Origin: Salinicola rhizosphaerae
Lineage (GTDB): Bacteria > Pseudomonadota > Gammaproteobacteria > Pseudomonadales > Halomonadaceae
Direction of reading: 5' to 3'
Length of the DNA stretch: 64,000 nt
Assembly (NCBI RefSeq): GCF_014652715.1
Contig: NZ_BMZI01000001.1
Coordinates: 504,062 to 568,061, forward strand
Shown: positions 16,626 to 24,299 of the stretch, piece by piece
Position numbering within the stretch: position 1 is the stretch's first letter
Layout of the letters: every line of letters begins with the position of its first letter
Position numbers and translations under genes: made by a program
The notes under the pieces: generated by a model
Seen by the model: only the letters and a program-made list of their open reading frames with translations
The model's database searches: none
What the model was told of the DNA's origin: nothing

Positions 16626-18020
16626 ATGCAAACCTCCACCGCGAGCCGCCAGCGTCGGGACCGACAGCTGCTGGTCGCTCTGCTCAAACGCCTGCACTTT
16701 ACCGTGGGCCTGTTCGTCGGGCCGTTTCTACTCATCGCCGCCCTGTCGGGCATCGCCTACGCATTGACCCCACAGCTCGAGAGCTGGCTCTACCACGACG
16801 CCCTGACCAGCGATAGCCGCGGCACCCCCGCCACCCTGGCCCGTCAGATCGAGGCGGCGCAGGATGCCGCCGGTATCACCGCCAACCCAGCCGCCGTGCG
16901 CCCGGCGAGCGGTCCCGGCGCGACCACGCGCGTCATGTTCTCCGCTCCCGGCAACGGGCCCTCCGAACATCGCGCGCTGTTTATCGACCCGGTGACCCTC
17001 GCCATCCACGGTGACATGACGGTCTATGGCACCAGCGGCGCGCTGCCACTGCGCACCGCGATCGACCAGTTTCACCGGGGTCTGCTGCTGGGAGATGTCG
17101 GACGGCTCTACAGTGAGCTCGCCGCCTCCTGGCTGTGGCTCATCGCCCTCGGCGGCGCGCTTCTGTGGTGGCAGCGCCGTCGAGCGACCCGCGCCAGCGC
17201 GTCCAACCAGCCACTGAGGCGCCGACATGCGACCCTCGGCATGGCCGCGCTCGCCGGCCTGCTGTTCTTCTCCGCGACCGGACTGACCTGGTCCCAGTAC
17301 GCCGGCGGCAACATCGCTGAACTCAGGCACGCCTGGGGCTGGGGCACGCCGAGCGTCTCGACGGCGCTTGGGGCCACGCCCGCCGTCCCGAGCCAAGATG
17401 CCCACGCAGCCCATCACGCAGCGGAACCGGCCGCCGCCGACCAGACATTCCACCTCGCGCCGGCGGCTTTCGATCGCGCCTACGACGCCGCGCGGGCGGC
17501 AGGCATCGACGCGGCGAAAATCGAGATGGTACCGCCGACGACGGCGCATCAAGCCTGGAAGATTCGCGAGATCGGCCGCGAGTGGCCTACCCAGGTCGAT
17601 CAGGTCGCCCTCGATCCTGTCAGTTTCGCGGTGACCGACCGAGCTGACTTCGCTACCTTCCCGCTTGCAGCCAAGCTAACGCGCTGGGGCATCGATCTGC
17701 ACATGGGCGTACTGTTTGGCGTGGCAAACCAGGTGGTGTTGATCGCCTTCGCCGGATCGCTGGCAACGCTGATCTGCTGGGGTTATCTCATGTGGTGGCG
17801 CCGCCGTCCGGCCGCCCCCGCGCGCTCGGCTTTCCAGCCGCAGACCCTGACCTCGATCTACCGCAGCCTGAGCGGGCGTACACGCCTGACACTGCTGATC
17901 GTCGCTGTCGCGCTGGGCGTTGCCTTGCCGGTCATGGGCGCTAGCCTCGTTGTGTTCGTGGCGGTCGACTGGTTGCGCTGGCGAGCCGGTGGCAACGCTC
18001 GGACCGCGCAGACGGCCTGA
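16626..18020 (+). CDS. PepSY-associated TM-helix protein (putative siderophore/iron-linked membrane reductase)
   Basis: A 464-residue inner-membrane protein of the PepSY_TM family. It has an N-terminal helix (TVGLFVGPFLLIAALSGIAYALT), PepSY-like periplasmic stretches, helices at about residues 175-195, 205-225 and 365-395, and a last pair near 415-450. The conserved pattern FHRGLLLGDVGRLYSELAASWLW and, later, THMG-like DLHMGVLFG with the membrane histidines is present. Family members sit with TonB receptors and are proposed ferric-siderophore reductases. Paired with the upstream DUF2946 gene; no receptor gene lies in the window. Confidence 0.82.
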   Translation: MQTSTASRQRRDRQLLVALLKRLHFTVGLFVGPFLLIAALSGIAYALTPQLESWLYHDALTSDSRGTPATLARQIEAAQDAAGITANPAAVRPASGPGATTRVMFSAPGNGPSEHRALFIDPVTLAIHGDMTVYGTSGALPLRTAIDQFHRGLLLGDVGRLYSELAASWLWLIALGGALLWWQRRRATRASASNQPLRRRHATLGMAALAGLLFFSATGLTWSQYAGGNIAELRHAWGWGTPSVSTALGATPAVPSQDAHAAHHAAEPAAADQTFHLAPAAFDRAYDAARAAGIDAAKIEMVPPTTAHQAWKIREIGREWPTQVDQVALDPVSFAVTDRADFATFPLAAKLTRWGIDLHMGVLFGVANQVVLIAFAGSLATLICWGYLMWWRRRPAAPARSAFQPQTLTSIYRSLSGRTRLTLLIVAVALGVALPVMGASLVVFVAVDWLRWRAGGNARTAQTA

Positions 18021-18159
18021 GCGCCACGAAAATCATGCGGCCTTGGAGCGGTCGGTCGGATGAGCCGCCGTGCCGAGACCGCGAAGCAGCACGGCGGCTG
18101 AATCCTGGCGGTGGTTGTGCTACAACCGGCAACCACCGACGCTGAGCGACGAAGCCGCC

Positions 18160-18534
18160 ATGACGCGAACCGACCACGCCCATCCTCGATTTCAGCTACG
18201 CCTGGTTGCCGACAAGGAGATCGTTCTCGGGCCGGGCAAGATCGACCTCCTCGAGGCGATCGACCGCCACGGCTCCATCGCGGCGGCCTGTCGCGACATG
18301 GGCCTCAGCTACAAGAAGGCCTGGCAGCTGATCGATACCATGAACCGGCACTGCCTGACGCCGGTGGTGAACACCGCCACCGGCGGATCGAGTCGAGGCG
18401 GCGCCACACTGACCCCGCTGGGCCGCGAGCTGATCGTCCACTATCGCCGGCTCGCCGCGAGCCTCGCCGATCATCCCGATGCCGAAGCGCTGAAGCGCGC
18501 GCTCTCGCCTACGCCCTCCACCGACGGCAGCTGA
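18160..18534 (+). CDS. Stand-alone ModE-type winged-helix regulator
   Basis: 124 residues matching only the N-terminal DNA-binding domain of ModE: KIDLLEAIDRHGSIAAACRD, then GLSYKKAWQLIDTMNR and the wing ATGGSSRGGATLTPLGREL. The two molybdate-binding MOP domains of full ModE are absent. Such short proteins are frequent beside mod genes, and modA starts 118 bp downstream on the same strand, so it is probably the local molybdate regulator. Start chosen at the ATG (18160) that yields MTRTDHAHPRFQL; the longer frame to 18070 lacks similarity. How it would sense molybdate is unclear. Confidence 0.82.
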   Translation: MTRTDHAHPRFQLRLVADKEIVLGPGKIDLLEAIDRHGSIAAACRDMGLSYKKAWQLIDTMNRHCLTPVVNTATGGSSRGGATLTPLGRELIVHYRRLAASLADHPDAEALKRALSPTPSTDGS

Positions 18535-18652
18535 CAACACCCCGACGCGCCTGGCCATCTCCCCGCCGAATCGCCGCGCGCGGGTCGACCGACGCCCGCC
18601 GAGCGTCTATAGTGACTTCCCGTTATTTCCATCCAGACATAGCGAGAACAAC

Positions 18653-19438
18653 GTGAGTCAATCCGTACGCAAGGTTTCCCTCGGGTCGCTGGTTCTGGCG
18701 GTCATCCTGACACCTCTCGCCGCCCAGGCCGCCGACCAGGTCCAAGTCTACGCGGCCGCCTCGATGACCGATGCGATGAACGCCGCCATCGCCTCCTACG
18801 AAAAGAGCCACGATGTCGATATCGTGCCGGTCTACGCTTCCTCGTCGACACTGGCTCGGCAGATCGCCAACGGTGCCCCGGCAGATGTCTACATCTCGGC
18901 CAACGAAAAATGGATGGATTGGCTGGAGGATCAGGATGCGCCGGTCAGCGAGCGCGCCGACCTTCTCAAGAATCGCCTGGTGCTGATTGCCCCCAAAGAG
19001 AGCCAGATCCCGGATTTCACGCCGGGTGGCGACACCAAGATCGTCTCCCAGCTAGGTGACGATGGCCGCCTTTCCGTCGGCGAGACGAGCCATGTGCCGG
19101 CAGGTATCTACGCGAAGCAGGCGCTCGAGTCGATCGGTGAATGGGACGCCCTGCAGCCGCGGCTGGCCAACGGCGACAACGTGCGCGCGGCGATGGCGCT
19201 GGTCGAACGCGGCGAAGCCCCGCTCGGTATCGTTTACGAGACCGACGCGATGGCGAGCCAGAAGGTGCACGAGGTCGGCGTCTTCCCCGACGACAGCCAC
19301 AAGCCGATCGTTTATCCGCTCGCGGTCCTGAATCCCGATCCCAGCGATTCCACCGAGGCCTTCCGCCGGTGGCTTGATGGAGACGACGCGCTCTCGATCT
19401 TCTCCAAATTCGGCTTCACGCCGGTCGACGCGGACTGA
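18653..19438 (+). CDS. modA: Molybdate ABC transporter substrate-binding protein
   Basis: Periplasmic molybdate (and tungstate) binding protein, 261 residues, with signal peptide (GSLVLAVILTPLAAQAAD). The family motifs are QVYAAASMTDAMN at the mature N-terminus, PVYASSSTLARQIANGAPADVYISAN, and GIVYETDAM in the C-terminal lobe. The start codon is GTG at 18653. It begins a modA-modB-modC set; the uptake system would feed the molybdenum cofactor of the nearby xanthine dehydrogenase. Confidence 0.96.
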   Translation: MSQSVRKVSLGSLVLAVILTPLAAQAADQVQVYAAASMTDAMNAAIASYEKSHDVDIVPVYASSSTLARQIANGAPADVYISANEKWMDWLEDQDAPVSERADLLKNRLVLIAPKESQIPDFTPGGDTKIVSQLGDDGRLSVGETSHVPAGIYAKQALESIGEWDALQPRLANGDNVRAAMALVERGEAPLGIVYETDAMASQKVHEVGVFPDDSHKPIVYPLAVLNPDPSDSTEAFRRWLDGDDALSIFSKFGFTPVDAD

Positions 19439-19449
19439 GCCCGCCGGAG

Positions 19450-20145
19450 ATGCTCTCGGATGCCGAATGGCAGGCGATCGCGCTCAGCCTGAAGATCGCC
19501 GGCAGCGCGGTAGGATGGATTCTGATCCCCGGCATCGCCGTGGCCTGGCTGCTCGCCCGCCATGAATTCCGCGGCAAGTCGCTGCTCGATGGCCTGCTTC
19601 ACTTGCCGCTGGTACTGCCGCCGGTGGTCGTCGGCTATCTGCTGCTGCTGTCGCTCGGGCGCCATGGCTGGCTGGGGCATTGGCTCTACCAGTGGCTCGG
19701 TGTGTCGCTGCCCTTCACCTGGCAAGGCGCCGCCGTCGCCGGCGGCGTCATGGCGTTTCCGCTGCTGGTTCGCGCCGTGCGGCTTTCACTGGAGGCCGTC
19801 GACCCCAAGCTGGAAGCCGCCGCCGGTACGCTCGGCGCCAACCGCTGGCGGGTGCTGTTCACGATCACGCTCCCGCTCGCGGTGCCGGGACTGCTCACTG
19901 GCGCGGTGCTCGCTTTCGCCCGCGCGCTTTCGGAGTTCGGCGCCACCATCACCTTCGCTTCCAATATCCCGGGGCAGACACGCACCTTGCCGCTGGCGCT
20001 CTATACGTTGATCCAGACTCCCGGCAAGGAGTCGGCCGCCGCCCGGCTCTGCGTGCTGTCCATCGTCATTGCCATGCTCTCGCTGCTCGCTTCCGAGTGG
20101 TTGGCGCGCCGTGCCCGCCAGCGTCTCCAGGAGCGGGATCGATGA
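19450..20145 (+). CDS. modB: Molybdate ABC transporter permease
   Basis: Inner-membrane channel subunit, 231 residues with about five membrane helices. It includes the binding-protein-dependent permease loop (AAGTLGANRWRVLFTITLPLA) that contacts ModC and the ModB signature EFGATITFASNIPGQTRTL. It starts 11 bp after modA and its TGA overlaps the modC ATG (ATGA). Confidence 0.97.
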   Translation: MLSDAEWQAIALSLKIAGSAVGWILIPGIAVAWLLARHEFRGKSLLDGLLHLPLVLPPVVVGYLLLLSLGRHGWLGHWLYQWLGVSLPFTWQGAAVAGGVMAFPLLVRAVRLSLEAVDPKLEAAAGTLGANRWRVLFTITLPLAVPGLLTGAVLAFARALSEFGATITFASNIPGQTRTLPLALYTLIQTPGKESAAARLCVLSIVIAMLSLLASEWLARRARQRLQERDR

Positions 20146-21254
20146 GAGAGTCTGCAGAATCCATCGCCAGCGCCGCGCTCGACTGCCGCCTGCGTAAGCA
20201 GCTCGGCGACTTCTCGCTCGATATCTCATTGAGCGTGCCGAGCAGCGGCGTGACCGCGCTGTTCGGTCAATCCGGTAGTGGCAAGACCAGCCTGCTCCGC
20301 CTGATCGCGGGGCTCGACCGTCCCGACGAGGGCCATGTGCGGCTTGGCAGCCGCACGCTGACAGACCGCGCGAAACGACTGCATGTGCCGATTCACCGCC
20401 GTCGCCTGGGGGTCGTGTTCCAGGAAGCCCGACTCTTTCCGCACTACCGCGTGCGCGGCAACCTGACCTACGGCATGGCCCCCTCGGCGCGGCGCCGCTT
20501 CGATGACCTCGTCTCGCTGCTGGGTATCGAGTCGCTGCTCGATCGCCTGCCCGGCACGCTCTCGGGTGGCGAAGCGAGACGCGTGGCGATCGGTCGCGCC
20601 CTGCTCACGGAACCTGAGCTGCTGCTGATGGATGAACCGCTGACCGGCCTGGATGGGGATCGCAAGCAGGAGCTGCTGAACTACCTGGTCAGAATGACTC
20701 GCGACATCGATATTCCCATCGTCTACGTCAGCCACGACACCGCGGAGATCGCGGCCATTGCCGATCATCTGGCACTGGTGGAAAAAGGCAGACTGATTGC
20801 CCACGGCCCACTCGACGACCTGATGATGCGGCTGGATCTGACCGACCGGCTCGGTGGCTTCGATGCGGCAACGCGGCTCCTGGCCCGCCTCGATAAACAC
20901 GATGACCATTACGCCCTGAGTCACGTGGTCCTGAACGATGGCCAACGTTTGAAGGTGCCGCGCATCGACCGACCGCTGGGCGCTCAGGTGCGGCTGCGCA
21001 TCGGCGTTCGCGATGTCGCGCTGGCTCGCGAGATGCCGTCGGGCACCAGCTATCGCAATGGGCTACGGGCGTCGATCGACGCGATCGAACCCTCTCCACA
21101 GTCGCCGAGCACCGTTGAGGTCCTCTTGCGACTGGGGGATCAACGACTGCGTGCGCGCCTGACGCGGGAAGCCTGTGACGAAATGCAACTGCGCGAGGGG
21201 CAAAGCGTCATTGCGCTGATCAGAAGCGTTGCCTTCGACGCACAATCTCGTTGA
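20142..21254 (+). CDS. modC: Molybdate ABC transporter ATP-binding protein
   Basis: A 370-residue ATPase with Walker A FGQSGSGKTSLLRLIAG, Q-loop VVFQEARLFPHYRV, ABC signature TLSGGEARRVAIGRALL, Walker B LLLMDEPLTGLD and the H-loop YVSHDTAEI. A C-terminal MOP/TOBE domain (about 290-360) would bind molybdate. The ATG at 20142 overlaps the modB stop. The open frame continues upstream in another reading phase of modB, which is not coding. Confidence 0.96.
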   Translation: MRESAESIASAALDCRLRKQLGDFSLDISLSVPSSGVTALFGQSGSGKTSLLRLIAGLDRPDEGHVRLGSRTLTDRAKRLHVPIHRRRLGVVFQEARLFPHYRVRGNLTYGMAPSARRRFDDLVSLLGIESLLDRLPGTLSGGEARRVAIGRALLTEPELLLMDEPLTGLDGDRKQELLNYLVRMTRDIDIPIVYVSHDTAEIAAIADHLALVEKGRLIAHGPLDDLMMRLDLTDRLGGFDAATRLLARLDKHDDHYALSHVVLNDGQRLKVPRIDRPLGAQVRLRIGVRDVALAREMPSGTSYRNGLRASIDAIEPSPQSPSTVEVLLRLGDQRLRARLTREACDEMQLREGQSVIALIRSVAFDAQSR

Positions 21255-21682
21255 TAAACAGCAGCTTGAGAGCAACATCGGCGTTAGTCGAATCTCAGCG
21301 TAAGCATTTGTAAAGAAAGGGGTTTTTTCAACTTTTCGATTAGCGTCAGCGATTCATTGTCGGTTACAATACTCAAGGCAAGGAGCCACTGCCGCATGGA
21401 TGCCTCAGGGAAGATCCAGATTCGCACGGAGTGCGATCACGGATGAATCCAGGGAACGACAGCAGCGCAACAGGACGTTGCCGGCCTCAAGGTCGAGACT
21501 CGACAGGAAGTTGAGTGCGAATGGACTCGCTTCCGAATTCAGCGCCGAGGGACCGATCCCGCGACGCCCCTCACTTCGAACGTCCTCTGCCCCTCATCTC
21601 GAACGTACTTAGCTCGAACGTCCTCCGCCCTCAATCTCAAACGTCCTCTACCTCTTGTCTCGAGCGACACGCGATTCAGTAT
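21255..21682. other. Convergent intergenic region between modC and the TetR regulator
   Basis: 428 bp between two genes that converge. No credible gene and no clear terminator stem; a TTTTTT run near 21323 lacks a stem. The right half is a degenerate tandem repeat, listed separately. Confidence 0.6.
21569..21668. repeat. Degenerate approximately 22-bp tandem repeat
   Basis: Four to five copies of a unit resembling CCTCATCTCGAACGTCCTCTA, with one unit shortened to 16 bp. Examples start near 21569, 21591, 21613 (short) and 21629, with a diverged last copy near 21651. It lies just downstream of the TetR regulator stop. Confidence 0.7.
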
Positions 21683-22354
21683 TCAAGTCGTCTCGCGAGT
21701 ACGAATGCCACACCCTTTCAGAATGACCTCGCACAGAAAATCGCTTGCGCGACGGTAGTCCTCGTCACCGAGTGCCTCTCGTCCGGTGATGGCCAGAATC
21801 TGCGTTTCGAAGTCGGCGTAATGCTGCGTGGCGGACCAGATCAGAAAAATGAGCCAGACAGGATCGACCGGGTCCATCAATCCACGATCCGCCCATTGGC
21901 GAAAGACCTGCGCGCGAGAATCGACCCACGTCTGCATCTCGTCGAACAGCGACTCTTTCAGGAAAGGCGCGCCATGCAGGATCTCGTTGGCAAACAGACG
22001 CGAGCTCTGCGGGTGGGTCTGGCTTAGCGCCATCTTGCTGCGAATGAACGCTTCCAGTACCTGAGCCGGGTCGTCGTCCGCATCGATATCGCTGAGCATC
22101 GCGTTCCAGCGCTGCATGGTCCGCTCCAGCAGCGTCAGATAGAGCTTGCGCTTGCTGCCCACATAGTAAAGGACGTTGGATTTGGGCAACCCGGCGGCTG
22201 CCGCGATCGCCTGGATACTCGCGCCGCGATAGCCATGCCGCGCGAAGACGCTCTCCGCGGCCTCGAGTATCCGCGCCTGATTACGCTCGCGGATGGTCGC
22301 TTCGCTGCTGACGTTCGACGTCTCGTCTTTGTTCATCGCCTGCCTATCGTTCAC
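21683..22354 (-). CDS. rutR: RutR-like TetR-family transcriptional regulator of purine/pyrimidine catabolism
   Basis: A 223-residue TetR repressor: N-terminal HTH (ARILEAAESVFARHGYRGASIQAIAAAAGLPKSNVLYYVGSKRKLY, about 28-75) and a C-terminal YcdC/RutR-type ligand domain (MALSQTHPQSSRLFANEIL; WLIFLIWSATQHYADFETQI). E. coli RutR responds to uracil and thymine and also acts on purine genes. Here it is divergent from xdhABC-guaD and a RutR-type site lies between them. The listed start is a GTG with GGGAG five bases upstream; an ATG at 22336 is an alternative. Confidence 0.85.
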   Translation of the reverse strand: MNDRQAMNKDETSNVSSEATIRERNQARILEAAESVFARHGYRGASIQAIAAAAGLPKSNVLYYVGSKRKLYLTLLERTMQRWNAMLSDIDADDDPAQVLEAFIRSKMALSQTHPQSSRLFANEILHGAPFLKESLFDEMQTWVDSRAQVFRQWADRGLMDPVDPVWLIFLIWSATQHYADFETQILAITGREALGDEDYRRASDFLCEVILKGCGIRTRETT

Positions 22355-22703
22355 ACCGTCTCCCTTGGCCGCGCCACATGAAGCGCGCGCCTCCGATGCT
22401 ATGCTGAAAACGCCCTGTCTGTCTTCCCGTCACCGTCCAAACGGTCATTCGAGCCGAGCGAGTCTCCTCACGCACGGCCGATCGAGAGCGCGATTCAGCG
22501 CGAGGGGGCCGACATCCAGTGCGAGAGGGCTTGTCAGACACAGCGAAATCCGAGAAGCTAGACAGATTCTTGACCGATTGGTCAGGTTCGGTCGAATGTC
22601 GCGGGGTGGGCTTCAGCTTGTCAGTCATGATCCGCAGACGATTTCGACAACGACACGACGATAGCGACACAACGATAACGACAAGGCCGACGGCAGGTTC
22701 CCC
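22355..22703. other. Divergent control region rutR / xdhA
   Basis: 349 bp without a gene. It contains the RutR-type operator (22570-22585), a two-copy 21-bp direct repeat (22493-22513 and 22514-22534, ATTCAGCGCGAGGGGGCCGAC and a variant) and a low-complexity CGACA/ACGATA-rich stretch at about 22644-22684 just before xdhA. Confidence 0.65.
22570..22585. promoter_or_regulatory. RutR-type operator upstream of xdhA
   Basis: TTGACCGATTGGTCAG is an inverted repeat matching the described RutR consensus TTGACCA-NN-TGGTCAA at 12 of 14 defined positions. It lies between the divergent rutR-like gene and xdhA, 119 bp before the xdhA start, the expected place for control of one or both genes. Confidence 0.7.
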
Positions 22704-24299
22704 ATGATCGAATTCTTTCTCAACGGCGAACGCCAGCGCGTGACGGTCGCGCCCGACACCAGCGTGCTCGAACTGCTGCGCGGGCCGCTGGGCCAGCGCG
22801 GCACCAAGGAAGGCTGCGCTTCCGGTGACTGCGGCGCCTGCACGGTGGCGATCGCGGAAGCCGAGACCGGCGATCAACCCCTCGAATACCGCACCGCCAA
22901 TGCCTGCATCACGCCGGCCCACCAGCTGCAGGGATGCCATCTGGTTACCGTCGAAGGGTTGGCTCACGGCAATGACTTGCATCCGGCGCAGGCATCGATG
23001 GTCGCCTGCCACGGCAGCCAGTGCGGCTTCTGCACGCCGGGCTTCGTCATGTCGCTGTTTACGCTGCACGAAGATCGACGTGCTCACCCCGGACCGCCAC
23101 TCGACGCCGAGCGCCTGGAGTCCGCCCTCGGTGGCAATCTTTGCCGCTGTACCGGCTATCGACCCATTCGCGATGCCGCGCTCGACATGAGCCGGCAGCC
23201 CGATCACCGTCCTGCGTGGTCGGAAGACCCGGCGCTCGACACAGCCGTCCACGGGCTCGGCCGAATCCCCGCGACCGACGATCTGGAACCGGACACGTTT
23301 CTGGCGGTACCGACCGATCTCGCCGCGCTAACCCGTGCCATGTCGGCCCACCCCGAGGCGCGGCTGGTCGCAGGCGCGACCGATCTCTGGCTGGAGACGA
23401 CCCAGCGCCTCGCGCCGCTGAATGCACTGATCGATCTGCGCCAGGTGAAGGAGCTTCGCACAATCGAAGAGACGCCCGACGGCTGGTGGATCGGCGCGGC
23501 GCTCACCTACCGCGAACTGGAGCCCTTGTTCGCACGCCACTATCCGGCGCTGGCGCACCTGCTGACGCGCCTGGGCTCCGCGCAGATTCGCCATCGCGGC
23601 ACGCTCGGCGGCAACATTGCCAACGCCTCGCCCATTGGCGACATGCCACCCGCGCTGCTGGCGCTCGATGCGAAACTGCGCCTGGCAAGCGAGTCGGGCA
23701 TCCGTGAACTGCCGCTTGACGCGTTCTTTCTCGAGTACAAGCGCACGGCGCTGCAGCCGGGCGAATGCATCGCCGACGTTTTTTTACCTCGCCCAGAGAT
23801 GCTCGGGAGCCTTTCAACTCGCCCAGACACGCTCGGAAGCCTTTCACCTCGCCCGGAAGACGCGCCCGGAGAAGCCACGCCAACCTCGCCGCGCGTCGAA
23901 CTGCGGGCCTGGAAGCTCTCCAAGCGCCGCGAAGATGACATCTCGACGCTGCTCGGCGTTTTTCGCTGGCAGCTTGAAAACGTTCCCAGCGGGGAAATCC
24001 GGCTGGTGAATATCCGTGTCGCCTTCGGCGGCATGGCCGCGGTACCGCTGCGCGTGCCGACGGTCGAACGGATCCTCGAAGGCAGCGCGCCGGACATCGA
24101 CACGTTCGAAGCCGCCAAGGACGCGCTCCGCAACGCCCTGACGCCGATGAACGACGCCCGGGGCTCGGCGGCGTACCGCCTGACAGCAGCGTGCAACCTG
24201 CTCGAACGCTGGCGACTGGTCGTCGAAGGCGGCGAAGGCAGCGAAGGCGATCCATCGGATACGACCGAGGAGGTGATGCTCCATGCGTACGCTCACTAA
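22704..24299 (+). CDS. xdhA: Xanthine dehydrogenase small subunit (2Fe-2S and FAD)
   Basis: Electron-transfer subunit that passes electrons from the molybdenum site to NAD. The order is a ferredoxin-like domain (EGCASGDCGACTV, about 34-46), the second 2Fe-2S domain (CGFCTPGFVM near 109; CRCTGYRPI near 147), an FAD-binding domain (LVAGATDLWLETTQ near 223; GSAQIRHRGTLGGNIANASPIGD near 291) and the CO-dehydrogenase flavoprotein C-domain. Between the last two is an unusual insertion made of 10-residue repeats (RPEMLGSLST, RPDTLGSLSP). 531 residues against about 480-490 for typical homologues. It overlaps xdhB by 17 bp. Confidence 0.95.
   Translation: MIEFFLNGERQRVTVAPDTSVLELLRGPLGQRGTKEGCASGDCGACTVAIAEAETGDQPLEYRTANACITPAHQLQGCHLVTVEGLAHGNDLHPAQASMVACHGSQCGFCTPGFVMSLFTLHEDRRAHPGPPLDAERLESALGGNLCRCTGYRPIRDAALDMSRQPDHRPAWSEDPALDTAVHGLGRIPATDDLEPDTFLAVPTDLAALTRAMSAHPEARLVAGATDLWLETTQRLAPLNALIDLRQVKELRTIEETPDGWWIGAALTYRELEPLFARHYPALAHLLTRLGSAQIRHRGTLGGNIANASPIGDMPPALLALDAKLRLASESGIRELPLDAFFLEYKRTALQPGECIADVFLPRPEMLGSLSTRPDTLGSLSPRPEDAPGEATPTSPRVELRAWKLSKRREDDISTLLGVFRWQLENVPSGEIRLVNIRVAFGGMAAVPLRVPTVERILEGSAPDIDTFEAAKDALRNALTPMNDARGSAAYRLTAACNLLERWRLVVEGGEGSEGDPSDTTEEVMLHAYAH
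23787..23876 (+). repeat. 30-bp in-frame tandem repeat within xdhA
   Basis: Three consecutive 30-bp units at 23787-23816, 23817-23846 and 23847-23876. The first two are nearly identical, the third shares its first half. They encode RPEMLGSLST, RPDTLGSLSP and RPEDAPGEAT, an insertion in the linker before the flavoprotein C-terminal domain, so the reading frame is kept. Confidence 0.85.
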
